Assembly: GCA_029783825.1 (NCBI GenBank) | Contig: JAREIK010002991.1 | Coordinates: 2,491,397 to 2,555,396, forward strand | Length of the DNA: 64,000 nucleotides | Origin: Sapria himalayana | Taxonomy: Eukaryota; Streptophyta; Magnoliopsida; Malpighiales; Rafflesiaceae | Reading direction: 5' to 3' | Shown: in pieces, positions 12,731 to 27,700 of the stretch | How positions within the stretch are numbered: the stretch's first letter is position 1 | How the letters are laid out: each line of letters begins with the position of its first letter | Notes under the pieces: generated by a model | What the model was told of the DNA's origin: nothing | What the model saw: the letters and a program-made list of their open reading frames with translations, nothing else | Databases searched by the model: none | Program-made: the position numbers and the translations under genes

Positions 12731-15700
12731 CTGCAGAAGATCAACAAATAAAAAAGGGTTAATTGTGCAATTGGAGTGTTCAACTTGCATAAAAAGGGTT
12801 AATTGGGGCTGTTCTGCAGCGCGTGATGGTGCGCTATGCCCATTGATATGGAACATGATTGTGCACGAGACTGTGTGTGGTGTGCAGTGCGCACAGAAAG
12901 TGTGGTTCAGTGAGGCTATGGAAACTTAGCTGATGAGATGGCCTCTCATCAGCTGCATGATTGGGGCATTGGCCATTCAACCAGTGGCCAATGCCCAATG
13001 GCCAGTGCCATTGGATTGGAGCGGCCAGGCCAACCATTAGCCAGTGCCCAATGGCCGCTGCCAATGGCTAAAATTAAAATTTTATAGTTGGTGATCACTG
13101 AGCATCAAGCATGGAGTCGCGAGCATTGATTTATCAGACAAAATTTATCTTTAAAATAAATTTTTAATTTTTAAAAATTCAGATACTAAAAATAAATTAT
13201 ACTGCACTATAAATAAAAATGAATACAAAAAAAAAAAAAAAGATACATTCATTTTATGAGTTTGGTTTTATCATGATATTCCAAATAATAATAAATTAAA
13301 AAACTATAAAAATGTGACAATCAATGGTAGTTATTATCAATAACAAACCATTTCTCTTATATCTACGATCAGTCTATATAGTCTGAATCATCACATTTGA
13401 AGCTCATAGTTATAGTGGCACATCGAAATCCTCAATATCATGTGAGCCATCATTAACTAACAACTCTTCACTTGATCTTGATGATCAATCCATGAATCAT
13501 CTCAATCCTCTCTAAGCATGACAGTGCTAGTAGGATATTTGATTGTGGTATCGATCTCTTAGTTTAAAAAATATTTATTATTACAAAAAAAAAAATTCCA
13601 ATATTATGCTAGACACCAGAATGATCAATAGATCATGTGTCATCTTAAATAGTACAAGATAAATGAATTAATATGATTTCTAGTAATTTAATGTATTCAA
13701 ATTTTTAATGCCATTATGTGATAAGAAAAATAATAATAAATATCTAAATATCGAGATAGCTTATTCCTATTTAAAGAACCACCCCATCATTTTTTTATTA
13801 GCTAACTGAATAAAAAAGTTATCATTTTCAAATATAATATTCATGTCTGTAATCAGAGACTCGCTAAAACTATTATACTCGGTATCATAATTTTAATATA
13901 TTATTTAATTTTTCGGTAAATATATCTTATTTTTATTCTACTTGATCTATGAAGATGAATATATATTTTAATATATTTTTAATCTCTTATACCTTAATCC
14001 TAATATTAATGTGTATTTTCCAAAAATAAAAAAATAAAGAGATTGAATGAATGATCGATATTTTAAATATTTATTTTCTATCTCAATGATCATAATACTA
14101 AAACCAAAATGTCTCATATAATTGTTAAGCATACAACTAATATAAAAAAATATAACTAAGTACAATATATATTATGAGAGTATATACATATGAATATATG
14201 TTCGTCATATCATAAAAAATATTCTAATAATTCAAAAAAAAAAAGTGTCTCATAGTCTAAACCATTGATAATAATTTTATTATTTTTACTATTCACATAA
14301 TCAAATATAACATATTATTATATTACATATGAATCTAGTGCAATTCTTGTTATCTGGCTTTCAATTATATATGAAACAATAAATAAAACACATTCCAATA
14401 CTATAATAGATACTAGTAGAATCAAAAGATCACGTACTATTTCAAATAATACAACAAAAATGAATTCATGAGATATTCATCATTTTATAATATGGTACTT
14501 TTAAATTTCACTAGGAAATAAGTAGAGAAAGAGTAATTAATATTTACATATTTTGGAATATCATACTTAATTAAAGAACTAACTTGTCACTTTCACTAAC
14601 TAATAACATAAAGAGATATTTTTAAAAATAAAATTATGTGGCACGACCAAGTCAAATTTCATAATATTTATGTAAATATATAATTATTTGTAAATTTTAT
14701 TCGCTAACTTAGATAAATTATTGATACGAGTTGCAAAGAAACTTAAATTATTTTCTCAATCTTCAACTCTAATCCTTGCATCTAAACAAATAATAAGAGA
14801 AATAAGTAGTGACATATTATTATATTTAAAAATATTTATAAACATCATTATAAAAATATAATATCTATAGTATTGAGACAATCCGTGTAGATTTTAAGTC
14901 TCATAATAAAAGTCTCCTCTTCGCATATCATTATTTTTAAACACATCAAACAAAAAAAAAAGCATTCTTAATAATTTTAAAACACGTTGGAGATGTTTAA
15001 GGTAGTCTTTTTAATATATTTTTATTTTGGACACCCTATGATCAAATTAAGTGAATTGAACAATTGTCTTAAATGAAGGTGCTAACTAAAGACTTTTAAA
15101 GTAAAATGAAAATGACCACAAATTATTTAAACAATTAAATGTTCTTATCAATTCTTTCAAATCAAATTTCATATTAACTATTTCATTAGATAAAAATAAT
15201 ATTATTTATAATCATACGTATCTCGAAAAACTTATTCTGCTTCGGATCTTTCAATCTTATAAAAGAAGTTATTCAAGTATTCAAAAAATAATACAAATAT
15301 TACTCCTCTCTCAACAAGAAAATAATTATTGATAATAAGAGCATCTCTAAGAGACTCAATAAACCAATCTTTTTAGCTAATATAGAAAGTTTTTGTCTAA
15401 AAATCCCCTACGACAAGCTAGCTATTTCACTAGCTATTTATCATAGCTTTGATTTTACTCACCACATGTGACGAGCCCATCCGCCTCGCTACAGCCCTTC
15501 GTCTCTCTCATTCTCTTTTCTTCTCTTTTAAGCACAGGTGTGGTCATTAATCACAAGGAAGCTCTCTAGGCTCACATTTCCTTCTCTCTATTGATACTTT
15601 TCTACAATCATATCGTGATTTGTATTACGTATGCAGCAAATGAATAATTTAGATAAGGTGATGACACAACTAGACCGTTTGTAATGAGTTAGACCATTGC

Positions 15701-18700
15701 AAATATTAGTTTATAAAATTACAAATGACATGGCATTATATGTAATATTTTAAATATTATTTTTGAGAATTAATTAAAGTTAGTTGAAGTAGATAACTAA
15801 AATAGATAATATTATTGGAATTACCTTTAAAAAATAATTAGTTAAAATAGATAATACAATATTTTATTATATTTTGAGTAGCTATTTTAGATAGCATTGT
15901 TGGAGATATTCTAATGCAACTTTTTTTTACTACATTTAAGATTATTAGATCTCATTTTTTAAAAAATATTTTTGCTCAAGTCCTCATTTGAATCCTCATG
16001 ATTTTATGCGTAAGCTTTTCCACAAGCCCTTATTAGATCTCAAGTGTTACTTCCCTCTCAACTTTTCTTTTGAAACTTTTATATAGATAATGCAAATTCC
16101 AAGTAATCCTCAAAATGCATGCAATGATATAACTTACTAAATCTCATTATCCCTAAGAAAATCAGAATGGTCATGTTTCTTAGAATTTAAATTGATAAAA
16201 AATAAAATAAAACCTAAATAGTCAAATCTTGGTTTGAATGCCAACCATAAACGTACCTCACAATTAGTGATTGAAGCATATTTTATTTCAGAGAACCCAT
16301 ATTTTATCCGTCAATTTGGCTTCGGCTCTCTCCATCCTACTTTCAGCACTAGATATGTTCTTATTCAACTTATCTATCATCATTATTATGTCAGATTTGT
16401 TTAGCTTCTTTTCCAATAAACATACTCGAGCCCCAAGGCCAATGGTCTCTGAATTGGAAAGTATTAATTTATCTTTAGCTCCATCGATCACTAGGGGTGT
16501 AACCGAGCCAAGTCGAGCTGAGTATTAGGCAAGCTCGGCTCGGCTCGGCTCGGCTTTAAAGAAGTAGGCTCGAGCTTGTTCACGAGCCTGTTTGCGAGCT
16601 GACGAGCCGAGTTTGAGGGTGCTCGGCTCGTTTAACTTACGAGCCTGTTCACGAGCTTGGTTCACGAGCTTGTTTACGAGCCTGGTTAACGAGCTTGCTC
16701 ACAAACCTATTCACGAGCCTGTTCACGAGCCTGTTCACGAGCTTGTTCACGAGCCTATTTATGAGCTGACGAGCTGAGTTTTAGGGTGCTCGGCTTGTTT
16801 AACTTACGAGCCTCAAAATGATGTTCGAAAATTAAAAAAAATATTCATAAATTAACTTGATTCAATTAATTCGATTCAATTAACTTGATTGAAGTTCAAG
16901 AGTTAAAATATTCATCATGTTCATTTGTAGGAAAAATTTGTTGTGCATCAAGCCTTCTCTATGTTCACGAGCCTGTTCACGAGCTGACGAGCCTAGTTTG
17001 AGGGTGCTCGAGCTCGGCTTATTTAACTTGATAAACGAGTTCGAGCGAGCTTCTAACGAGACGAACGCTGAGCAGCTCGCGAGCAGCTCGGTTTGGTTAC
17101 AGCCCTATTGAGCACCCTAGCTGATTCTCGTAGATTAGATCCTTTGGCTTCCAACTGGTCCTCAAGCATTTCTAGCTCTGCCTTCAACTTAGCTATTCTT
17201 TCAATAAAACTAACCAAAATATCAAACTAACAAAAAAAACTAACTGATAATTAGTAAGGGACGAGGAGAAGAAAAGTCAAGTTCCTCCCTCAGAACAAAG
17301 AGATTGTTTCTTCATGTTGCTCCCTCAGAAATTTTCTCTGGATTAATTTTAAGATAACCGCAGGATCAAAACCACTATCTTTGTTTGTTTTGTTCCACAT
17401 GAAGCAATACACAATAGGATATATTTGTACTCTGTTGTGTTGAACAAATCATATCAATATTCATTATATAGTAATGCTAGACCAATGGATAATGTTAAAT
17501 ATTTCACTAGTTTTAGAAATATTTTTTGATATTATATATAGGTTATATCGGTTTTAATAAATATTAGAAAATTTCTTTATATAATTTTATAAAAATGATA
17601 AAACTCAAAAGCTTATCTTGAGATAATTTAATATTATACATGAATGCTACTTGATTAATTCAATATTTTTACATAGAGGTATCCAACAAGCCATGGAGCC
17701 CACGACCTAGACACGTGCCCAAGCTCAGACCCATTCCTCAACTCACCTGGTTCCAAATCCTAGGCATGGGTCATTTCGATTTCCAAGCTACCTCCTTTAT
17801 GAGTCATGGCAGGTCGTGTCAGCTCGACATTAGTCTATTATCTTAGACTATATACCTAATATGAAATTAAGGTTATTTTATTATTCAAAAGCTTTAATTG
17901 AACCAACAAAGCAGGCCAAACTCACGAAAAATACCCAACCCACTGCAAGATTATGTAAACCCATGAATGTAGGGGCATCAAATTGGGCTACGCAAACAAA
18001 ACTTAACTATCATGTCTGACCCACCTGCTTAAAAATAAATAAAAAAAACTTAAAAATAAAAAATAAAAAATAATAAAAAAAATAAATTAAATTAACTTTC
18101 CAAGAGTGAGTGATAAGTGTTGCATTGCCTAAGTGATGATGCACTTTCCACCGGTGCTAGCCAAAGTGTGTACTAGCATTTAGTAGAGGTGATGGTAGCA
18201 CCATCTTATAGTTGAGGCGAAAATCAATATTCAGTGATAATTTCCCTGAGATTCTTGGTGCCTTGTGGCCATTGTGTGTGCTGATATTTCAAAGTCTAAC
18301 ATAAAAATATAATGATTTGTGCAATTTGTGTCTATTTAATATTATTTTGAAAATTTATCATATTTTGTGATTTTATAAATAAAAAATAAAGAAATGACTA
18401 AAATTAGTCTGAGATTACTAGGAATAATTTAATTACGAGGAAATTGATTTGTGACCCAAGGTGATATGGGTCACCTACTAAAAAAACTCATCTCAAGTTG
18501 AAATTAATAAGTGAATAAATATACAACTATTATATATCTCTGACAATTATTCAATCCCAGTGTATTTAAAATATTTGGTTCTTTCAAAACATGCAAGAAA
18601 ATGTAGGACCTAACCACATTAATATATTCTTCAAAAATGTTCCACTTGGATGATAATATTACCAAGGTGAAGCAACTTAGGCATGGTCATAATAATTGAG

Positions 18701-21700
18701 TTGAAGACTTTTAATAATCATAAATAAATAATCATATCTAAGAACAAATAATAGGACATTGTTATGGGAGCCAGATAACATAAATAATAGGACAAATAAT
18801 CATATCATAAATAATCATAATAATAGGACGTTGTGGATACTAGGCCGAAAGCATATCTAAGAACAAATATTAATATCAAAAATAATCATACTCATTACAT
18901 CTCCTTCCAGAGTTGAAGACTTTTAATATTATCACCTTTAATAACATTGTCATGGGAGCCAGATAACATAAAAATACTAATATTGAACTTTTTCTTACAA
19001 CATATATCCCATATGAACAAAATTTTATTTTCTATTAATTATTTTACTAAATAACAAGAATGTAATTATCATCTTCGAATATCTCTATATAAGATCAATA
19101 AATCATATATATGACTTTCTTGGAGATTGAGCGAGGTAAATTATACATATTTTTTATTCACCCACAAAAGTCTTTCTGAATTTTTGTCTATTATTGATCA
19201 ACTAGTAATACAACTTATGCTGGAACATCTAAAATTGAGGAAGCAAAAAATTAAAGAATTGACATCAAGTGAAAAATATTTATTGATAATGAGACATGTC
19301 AATTAAGAAAATATACTATAATTCTTAATTCGTCATATCTTATAAATATTAGGAGAAACTCATTCAAAGTGCATCCTAGTAAGTCTACCACAAGAATGAG
19401 TTGGCATTTAGAGCCCTTCTAAGTAAATCGGACAATAGGTTCAGTATGAACTATTAAAAAAAAAAAAAAAAAGATCAACTACAAATGATTATACTCGATG
19501 TGCATGAATGACATTATTTAAAGAACAATCTCAAATTTTTTTTTAATTTTATTAAAAAATAAAAATTGAATTGCTTGTGACATTAAAATATTAGAATTTA
19601 ATAATATTTAAATTCTAAGAATCATGGACAAGGAAATACGACAAAACATGATACAGTATATTTCAAAAACCTATGATATGAATATGACATAATAAGAATC
19701 AAGATAAAAAAATTAATGATCCTAATTTATTTAAATTATTTATATTATTTAGTTAAAAAAATTATGCATCCACAACCCAACTATTCCATGTTTTAAATCC
19801 CCCCCGCCCCCAATTTTAGCTTCAAAATCTCCCCCCGTGTTCATGTCATGTCGTCTCCAAGTCTTGTCAAACACATATTCAAAGTTTTGACCTACAATTT
19901 TGGTCAAAGATACGTCACATGACGTATCGAGCCAATGTCTAGCTGGTAACCACGTATCTAATGGTCTGACACACAGACACTCCTATCCATTGCCTTATGC
20001 ATGTTTAATAGCTTAAATTTACTTCATTAAATTGAAATTGTATCTTTACAATCATACGTATCCTGATAAACTATTTCTGCTCCGGATCTTTCAATCATAT
20101 AGAAGAAGTTATACAAGAATCTATTATTGATAGTATTAATTAAAATGATACAAATATTACTCTCCTTTCAATAAGAAAATAATTATTGATAGTAAGAGCA
20201 TCTCTAAGAAGCTCAAATAATTTTAATCTTTTTACCTAATTTATAGAATTTCTATCTAAAACTCCCCTCCTACAAGCTAGATAATTTGCTAGCTATTTAC
20301 CATAGTCACCACACGTGACGAGCCAATCTGCCTCTCTACAGCCCTCCATCTCTCTCATTCACTTTCCTCCTCTTTTAAGCACGGGTGTAGTCATTAATCA
20401 CAAAGAAGCTCTCTGAACCCACATTTCCTTCTGAACCCACATTTCCAATTGAGTATGTTGAAGAAATTCGATTTCTTCAATTCCATGCATGAGCTTAATT
20501 TCGGCGAGTTCCGTAATCGATCAAAATACCATTGAATCCACTCATCTTCAAGAAAAAGCCCGATGTTCGAGCAATGGATTATGCCCTGTTAATTTGAGAA
20601 AGGGTTTAAACCCTAGCATGGGGGGGGGCACTCAATTCCTCCACCCTCAAAGAAAAACGAAACAACCACCCTACTACCGATACGTGTTGTCAATTGGAGT
20701 CTGGAGAAGAGCTTCCATATGTGGAATCCGTGCTCATTTCGCTAATCATCTCTCTTATCAGGCATGGCAGAGTAGCCGAAGTGGTGCGCATTCTGATTAA
20801 TACCAATGGGATCGGTCCCAAGCCTTCGAATGTTGTATTTAATTATGTATTGGGAGCTCTCGTACACGAGAGGAGAAAATTTCAGGAGGCTGTCTTTGTG
20901 TACAAATAGATGGTTAATGTAGGAGTCCTACTAGTAGTTGACACTCTAGATTACCTCGCGGCAACTATGAGAAATAGCTAATCCATTGTGCGAGAAGATC
21001 TTTCACGAAATGAGAGATGTTCATGGCGCTCAACCTGATCTAGAGCACTGTGTTCATTGGTTGATCTATTGGGTTGATCAGGAAGAGTAAAAGAGGCAAA
21101 AGAATTCATCTATAGGTCACTTTTTTGAGCGAAACAATTCTATTGGGTTGCACTGCCAGGTGCTTCTTGGTTTGACGAGAGAAATACAGACACAGCTAGA
21201 CGTGCAGCCAAAAGCTCGTTAAACTCCACCACAAGAACTCTCTCGCCCATATAGTGATTTGTAATGCGCATGCATCAAATGGGTAATTTAGATATGGTGA
21301 AGACACAGATAGACAATTTGTAGTGAGTTAGATCATTACAAATATTAGCTTATAAAATTTGTTGAAGTAGTTAGCTAAAATAGTTAGAATCGCTTGAGAT
21401 ACCCTTAAAAAGTAGTTAGTTAAAGAAATAATATAATAGTTTCTTATATTTTGAGTAGCTATTTTAGATATTATTGTTGGAGATAACTTTCTTTTACTAC
21501 ATTTAAGCTTATTAGATCTTTTTTTTTTTTTAATGTTTTTGCACAAGTCCTCTCTTTTGAATCCTCGAGATTTTATACTTACGCTTTTCCACGAGTCCTT
21601 ATTAGATCTCGAGTGTAACTTCCCTCTCAAATTTTCCTTTGGAACTTCATATAAATAATGCAAATTTCAAGTAATCCTTAAGATGACTGCAAATGATAAA

Positions 21701-24700
21701 ACTAACTAGATCTCATCATCCCTAAGAAAATCAGAATCATCATGTTTCTTAGGATTTAATTGGATAAAAAATAAAATAAAAACTAAGTGCTCAAATCTTG
21801 GCTCGAATACCAATCACAAACGTACCTCACAACTAGTGACCGGAGCATATTTTATTTCAGAGAACCCAGATGAAAGTTGCCCACTAAGTGACCTAGGGTC
21901 TGCTTGTTGTAGCTTTAGCACCAGAAGATTATTCTCAGATGATAATGTCAATATCTGCCAGCACCAAAAAAATTTAAAACATCAAAAACTTAGCAGTGGG
22001 AGCTGACCTCCCTTCCCCCATTATGGAAAATTGAGTCAGGCAAAAATAACCCATCGTTTAGTTAAGAGATGATAATCAAGTCTAATCTTTTTGCCACCCA
22101 AATGTGACAACTCCAAACCTGCTTGTGGAGACGATCTCTCTCAGCGGACAGCTGCATCACCATATCTGTCATTTTTCTAACTTGAGCATCAATAATTTGT
22201 GTGGCTTTTATTTTTTCTCTATCAGCTCGAATCCGAAATGCTTCCAAGGCTGCCACTTTGCCCTGCAGCATGGTACAGAACATAAATTTAGCTGTGTTAA
22301 GAGCACAAATCTACCCTTCAAGTTATCTGCTTGATTTTAAGAGCTCAAAAAGTTTCACCTGCAAGTACTCTATTAAATTCTCCTTGTCGCTAATTTGTGC
22401 ATGCAGAAGAGCTTGCTTCTCCATGTCCCTATTTGCATTATCTGCTAATTTGGCTTCGGCTCTCTCCATCCTACTCTCAGCACTAGATATATTCTTATTC
22501 AACTCATCTACCATCGCGATCATGTCAGATTTGTTTAGCATCTTTTCCGATGAACATGCTCGAGCCCAGAGGCCAGTGGTCTCTGAATTGGAAAGCATTA
22601 ATTTATCTTCAGCTCCATCGATCCCCCCGGCTGATTCTCGTAGATTAGATCCTTTGGCTTCCAGCTGTTCCTCGAGAATTTCTAGCTTCGACTTCAGCTT
22701 AGTTATTCTTTCAATAAAACTACCCAAAATGCCCTCGTGGACTATGGCAGCTATTTCTATTTCCAAAAATTTTCCATGAGCTCCCATTGCCTCTTCCCTA
22801 ATGCTGCAAGCCTCCCGTTCTAAAGAGCATAGATTACCTCTCAGACAGTCGATGATCTTCTTCGACCCAGACAACCTCGTTCCAGGGCCAATCGCCCTTT
22901 TCGGATTTTGCTCGGCCAGCCTTAGATATTCAGTTAGTTGCTTTAATGAGCCTTTGATGATATTCGGATTCAATTTCGAAAATTGGCCATCTTCCGCAAA
23001 ATTGGGATGAACCTCAACATTCACTGTCAGAGCGCACGAATTAAATCATAAACAACACAAACAGACAACAAGATCAATAAACAACCCAAAACAATTGGTT
23101 ATTGTTTACTAAGTAACAAGATTGCAATATTTTTTTATCTTCTTCTAATATCTCTATGTAGGATCAATAAATGATATATATTTGACTTTTTTAAAGATTG
23201 AGCGAGGTAAATTATACTTATTTTTCACCACCTATATGAGCCTTTGTGAATTTTTGTCTAATATTGATCAACTAGTAATAAAATTTTAGCTGGAACATCT
23301 AAAAATTGGACAAGCAAGAAATTTTAGATTTAAAAAAATATACTAAAATTTTTTATTCGTCATATCTTGGAAATATTAGGAGAAATAAAAATTGAGTTGG
23401 AGTTTACCACAAGATTGAGTTGGAGTTTAGAGCCCTTCTAAGTAAATGGGACAATAGGTTCATCATCTACTATAAATAAAAAAAAAAAGATTAACTTCAA
23501 ATGAACATACTCGATATGCATGAATGACTATAATTAAAAAACGATCTCAAATTTTCCTTTTATATTAAATTTTATTAAAAAATAAAAATTCAATTACTTA
23601 TGACATTAAAATATTAGGATGTAATGATATTTAAATTCTAAGCAGGGATATGAGGATACGACACGATGAGATATAGTATATTTTAAAAAAATAAGATACG
23701 AAATACCGCATAATAAGATTAAAAAAAAATAATTATCCTTATTTATTTAAATAATTTAGATTATTTATTTAAAAAAAATAATGCATCCCTACCCTAACTA
23801 TTCTAGGTTTTAAATCCCCCCCCCCCCCCCCCACCCCCCCAATGTCCATGTCCAGTCGTCTCTAAGTCGTGTCGAACACGTTTTCAAAGCTTAGACTTGT
23901 AATTTTGATCAACGAAATGCCACATAACGTATCGGGCATGTGTCTAGCTGGTATCCACATATCTAAGGGTCCAACACACAAACACTCTTATCCATGCTTC
24001 ATAGCTTAAATTTACTTCTCATTAGTTTTTATATTTCTTTGAGGAACATCGAATAATTTATCAAATATCAAATTCTAATATGCATAGACGTAATGAATTG
24101 ATGATAATATGAACTAATATTTGATTTAGATGACTAAAATACTCCTAATACAAAGTAGGGTGGCTAGATATTTTTCGAGAAAAGTAGTACCAATGGTTAA
24201 CTTCCTAATCAATCAGGTATCATCTTTTGTTCTTTCATATCATATCTAATATCAACTTTAATAAAAAAAAACTTTTTTATTTTTTATCAAAGATTTTTGG
24301 ATATAATTATTTTGTTTATAATCTCTTTCCAATAAGAGAGAAGATGATTATGTATGTCATCAAGTGTGTATTCACTATGTATCTAGTACTCATAAATAAT
24401 ATAAGAACTTACTCACTAAAGATCAAGATGATCATTATAATTGTCTATATAATATACTTCAAGGACAAATCCATTTTCAAGGACTCAATCAAAAAAAATA
24501 CACATTAATAGCAGTTGGTGCATACCCATGTCTAGTTGTTAATTCTTAAATGAGAGTTACAACTAACCATGCTCATACAAATGTACCTGATATTAATAGC
24601 ATAAACAACTTTAAAAAGAATAATAAAATGTGACATGGATGTGTCTTTAAAAGAATATCTCAATTTTTTTTTTTACAAAATACTATTAAAAAAACTCAAT

Positions 24701-27700
24701 TTCATGGAAATATTAAAATATTGAGATATGACTACTTTAAAAAACATTTCTCATCAATTTTTATATTTCTTTAAAGAGCACGAAATCATGGTTGTTAAAG
24801 GTGTTCCTTAGGTGCGCCTAGGCCCAGACACAGGTGAAGCTCAGACATGGCGTCTCACCTTGGCCGAGGCGAGGCTCGTTCATTCAAGCACACAAAGGTG
24901 CACGCCTTCCCTGAGGCACAAAACTCTCCACAGGCAAGGCTCATTATATATGGTTATTTTAAAAAAATATATATATGTAAAATAGGATGTACCTTACATA
25001 AAAAAACTTGCACCTTAAGGCTACAAGAGTCCTTTGAGCCTTGGTGTGCCTTTCACAATTATGCATGGGATGATTAATTAGGCATCTTGCAATGACACCT
25101 TGGCACATAATAGATGACAGAAAGTAAGAATCAATATATAATTGAAATGACTAGGATACTCAAACTACAAAAGAAGATACTTAGACACTCTTAAGGAAAA
25201 GTGTTAACTAGAAACTTTTTAATTAGGCATCTTTTATTTTCTTATGTCATATATGTTATCAACTTTTATCTAAGAAAAATGTTTTTGACCTTTTATCATC
25301 AATTTTTAGGTATGCATTTTTTGTTTAGTATCTTTCTTTGATACTGACACTCATGCACATAATAAAAAACTGAAAAGAATTAATATTTGATTGAAATAAC
25401 TAAGATGTTCATACTACAAAGAAAAATATTTTTGACCTTCCATCAAGAATTTTGAATTATACTTAATTTGTTTTAAATCTATCTCCAAATAAAAAGAAGA
25501 TGGTCATACATGTCATCTTGTACATCTTTATTACATATTCTAATATTCAAAGAGAATACATATATTATTCATTAAAGACCAGGAGAATCACTATAAGTAC
25601 AAATATAATATTCTTCGATGCCAAATAAATTTTTCAAGGACTTGATCCAAGAAAATGCACATTCAACTACCATTTTGGTAGATGCGTACCCTGTCCAGGT
25701 ATTATTTCTCATAGAGGTGTAACAGCTAACCTTACTCAGAGACTAGCACTTGATACTACTAGCACAGGTGACTTTGAGAAAATTAGTGACAATTCTCCTA
25801 GAACAATGAGTCATGAAGATGAGCCTAGTGTAAATGTCCATTTGGACATTTACACTAGGTTCCATTTTGGAGACTGGACTATCCGATTACACTATGGAAG
25901 AAATCAAAGACGTGTTCTACTCAACACCCATTATCATCAATACTATTTTATTCTCATTTTAATGCTATATATTTTAATTTCTTATTCTCTTTTAATAATT
26001 ATAGAATATTTGATACTTTTTCTAAAATACTTAATCATCTAGCACAATAACGAACTATGCTGAATGAAGTAAGTATAATCATATTTAATCATACTTTAGA
26101 TTTCATTCTAAAATATTTAAGTTAATAATGAGATACAAATAGGTGTACACAATGAAGACATGACCTAAATGAATAATTGATCAACTCATTATCAAATTGT
26201 TAGCAAGAAGATTTATATAGGCTTGTAATATTAACTATTAAATACTTTTTTTCGCATGACCAAAATAATCAATATTAGATCATTACTTTCCATTATGGTA
26301 TCCCACAAGTGAATTATATATTAGCTAGATATAAAAAATATATTCCTTTATAATAATTTCAAAAAATAAGTATTTTTATACAAAAATCATTATGATTCAA
26401 TATTCCTATGAGTTTACATATGTGTGTAGATTATTGAAGGTCATTTATGATCTAAATCAATCGCTTAGGATATAGTTTAATAATATTTCTTTGGTATTTA
26501 TCATCTTTGGTCTTAAAAGATTCATGATAAACTATCATGTCATTTTTAACGTGGATATTGAGAATTTGAGATAAGTATATGAAGTAAGTAGTATATATAG
26601 ATGATATTCTAATTACAATAAATTATATCAATTAAATATATCTCAACTAGAATTATTTTTATAGATCAAATTTTAAACAATAAATTTGAAATGTCTTAGG
26701 TATTTCTTGGATATTGATATCGAATACTAAGATATATGATATTTTTTTCTTAAATGAGATATGCATTAGATACTTTGTATGACTTGATATGTCATGATAT
26801 ATACCTATTGACTCACTACAAGATCTAGATATAAACTTGTCTACATATATTATTTTCCCAATTGATTCAACTACATATTAGAATATCATAAAAAAACTTA
26901 ATTGTCTAACAATAATCAAGTCGGATATCAACTATACTATTAATATAGTTAATTATTTCTTAAATTCTCTCATACATATTTATATAGATATAATTACATT
27001 GATTCTCATTTATAAAAAGAGAATTTAATAATGTGATATTTAATTTAAAAATCAGAGGTATAGCAAGTAAAGACATTCAAATTTCATTTGGAATTTAGTA
27101 ATCACAGAGATGAGATCTATTATACATTTTTATATTTTTTATTCAAATAATATTGTCTCATAAAAATTAAAAAACTAACGGTTATTTCTAGGTCTAGTAT
27201 AGAGACGAAATACATAACTATGATATCAATTACTTATAAATTTTAATATTCTAATCACTTCTCAGAGAAATTTTGTCTATCACTATAGAGTCTAATAATA
27301 TTTTACTATGATAACAAGATAGCTCAACAAATTGATAATAAGACTATCAACTCAGTATTACACACGAGGATGAAATATAGAGGTTGATTGTCATTTAATA
27401 CAAGAGAAAATCTATGAACATTCGATTGCCACTACATATGTCTATCAAAGAGCAAATTATAACTATTTTCACAAAAACTTTTAAAGAACCACAAGCTATA
27501 TTTCTCTCTTCTAAGATTAATATTTGTGACATGTACGCATTACCTTGAAAAAAATATATTATTATTTAATTTAGTTTTTTTTTTATTTTTATTTTTTATT
27601 ATTTTTTATGAATATCTGATATGTGAGTTGACCGCTTTCGATAAAACCATATAAACGTATATATGTGTGTGTGTGTTATATTTTCAAAATTAGTTTTTCA

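Larger units (their letters stand above)
15190..17235. repeat. Segmental duplicate of the 20030-22735 region
   Basis: From AATCATACGTATCTCGAAAA (15208) onward the sequence follows 20050 onward: CGGATCTTTCAATC, CACCACATGTGACGAGCC, TAAGCACAGGTGTGG, CTACATTTAAG, CCTTATTAGATCTC and on into WIT exon 4 and exon 2 sequence. It lacks the ~0.8-kb PPR-bearing insertion present at 20440-21245, and lacks exon 3 and introns 2-3. It carries its own MITE at 16492-17107. All of this lies inside WIT intron 4. Confidence 0.8.
20030..22735. repeat. Segmental duplicate (parent) of 15190-17235
   Basis: This copy holds the intact WIT exons 2-4 and an empty site for the MITE seen at 16492-17107. It differs by the 0.8-kb PPR-bearing insertion and by retaining exon 3 and introns 2-3. 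It therefore looks like the source, the other copy being the decayed duplicate. Confidence 0.8.

Noticed and set aside
22104..23010. Plus-strand frames of 76, 192 and 69 codons
   Set aside because: Antisense shadows of WIT exons 2 and 3, which have family similarity and splice sites on the minus strand.
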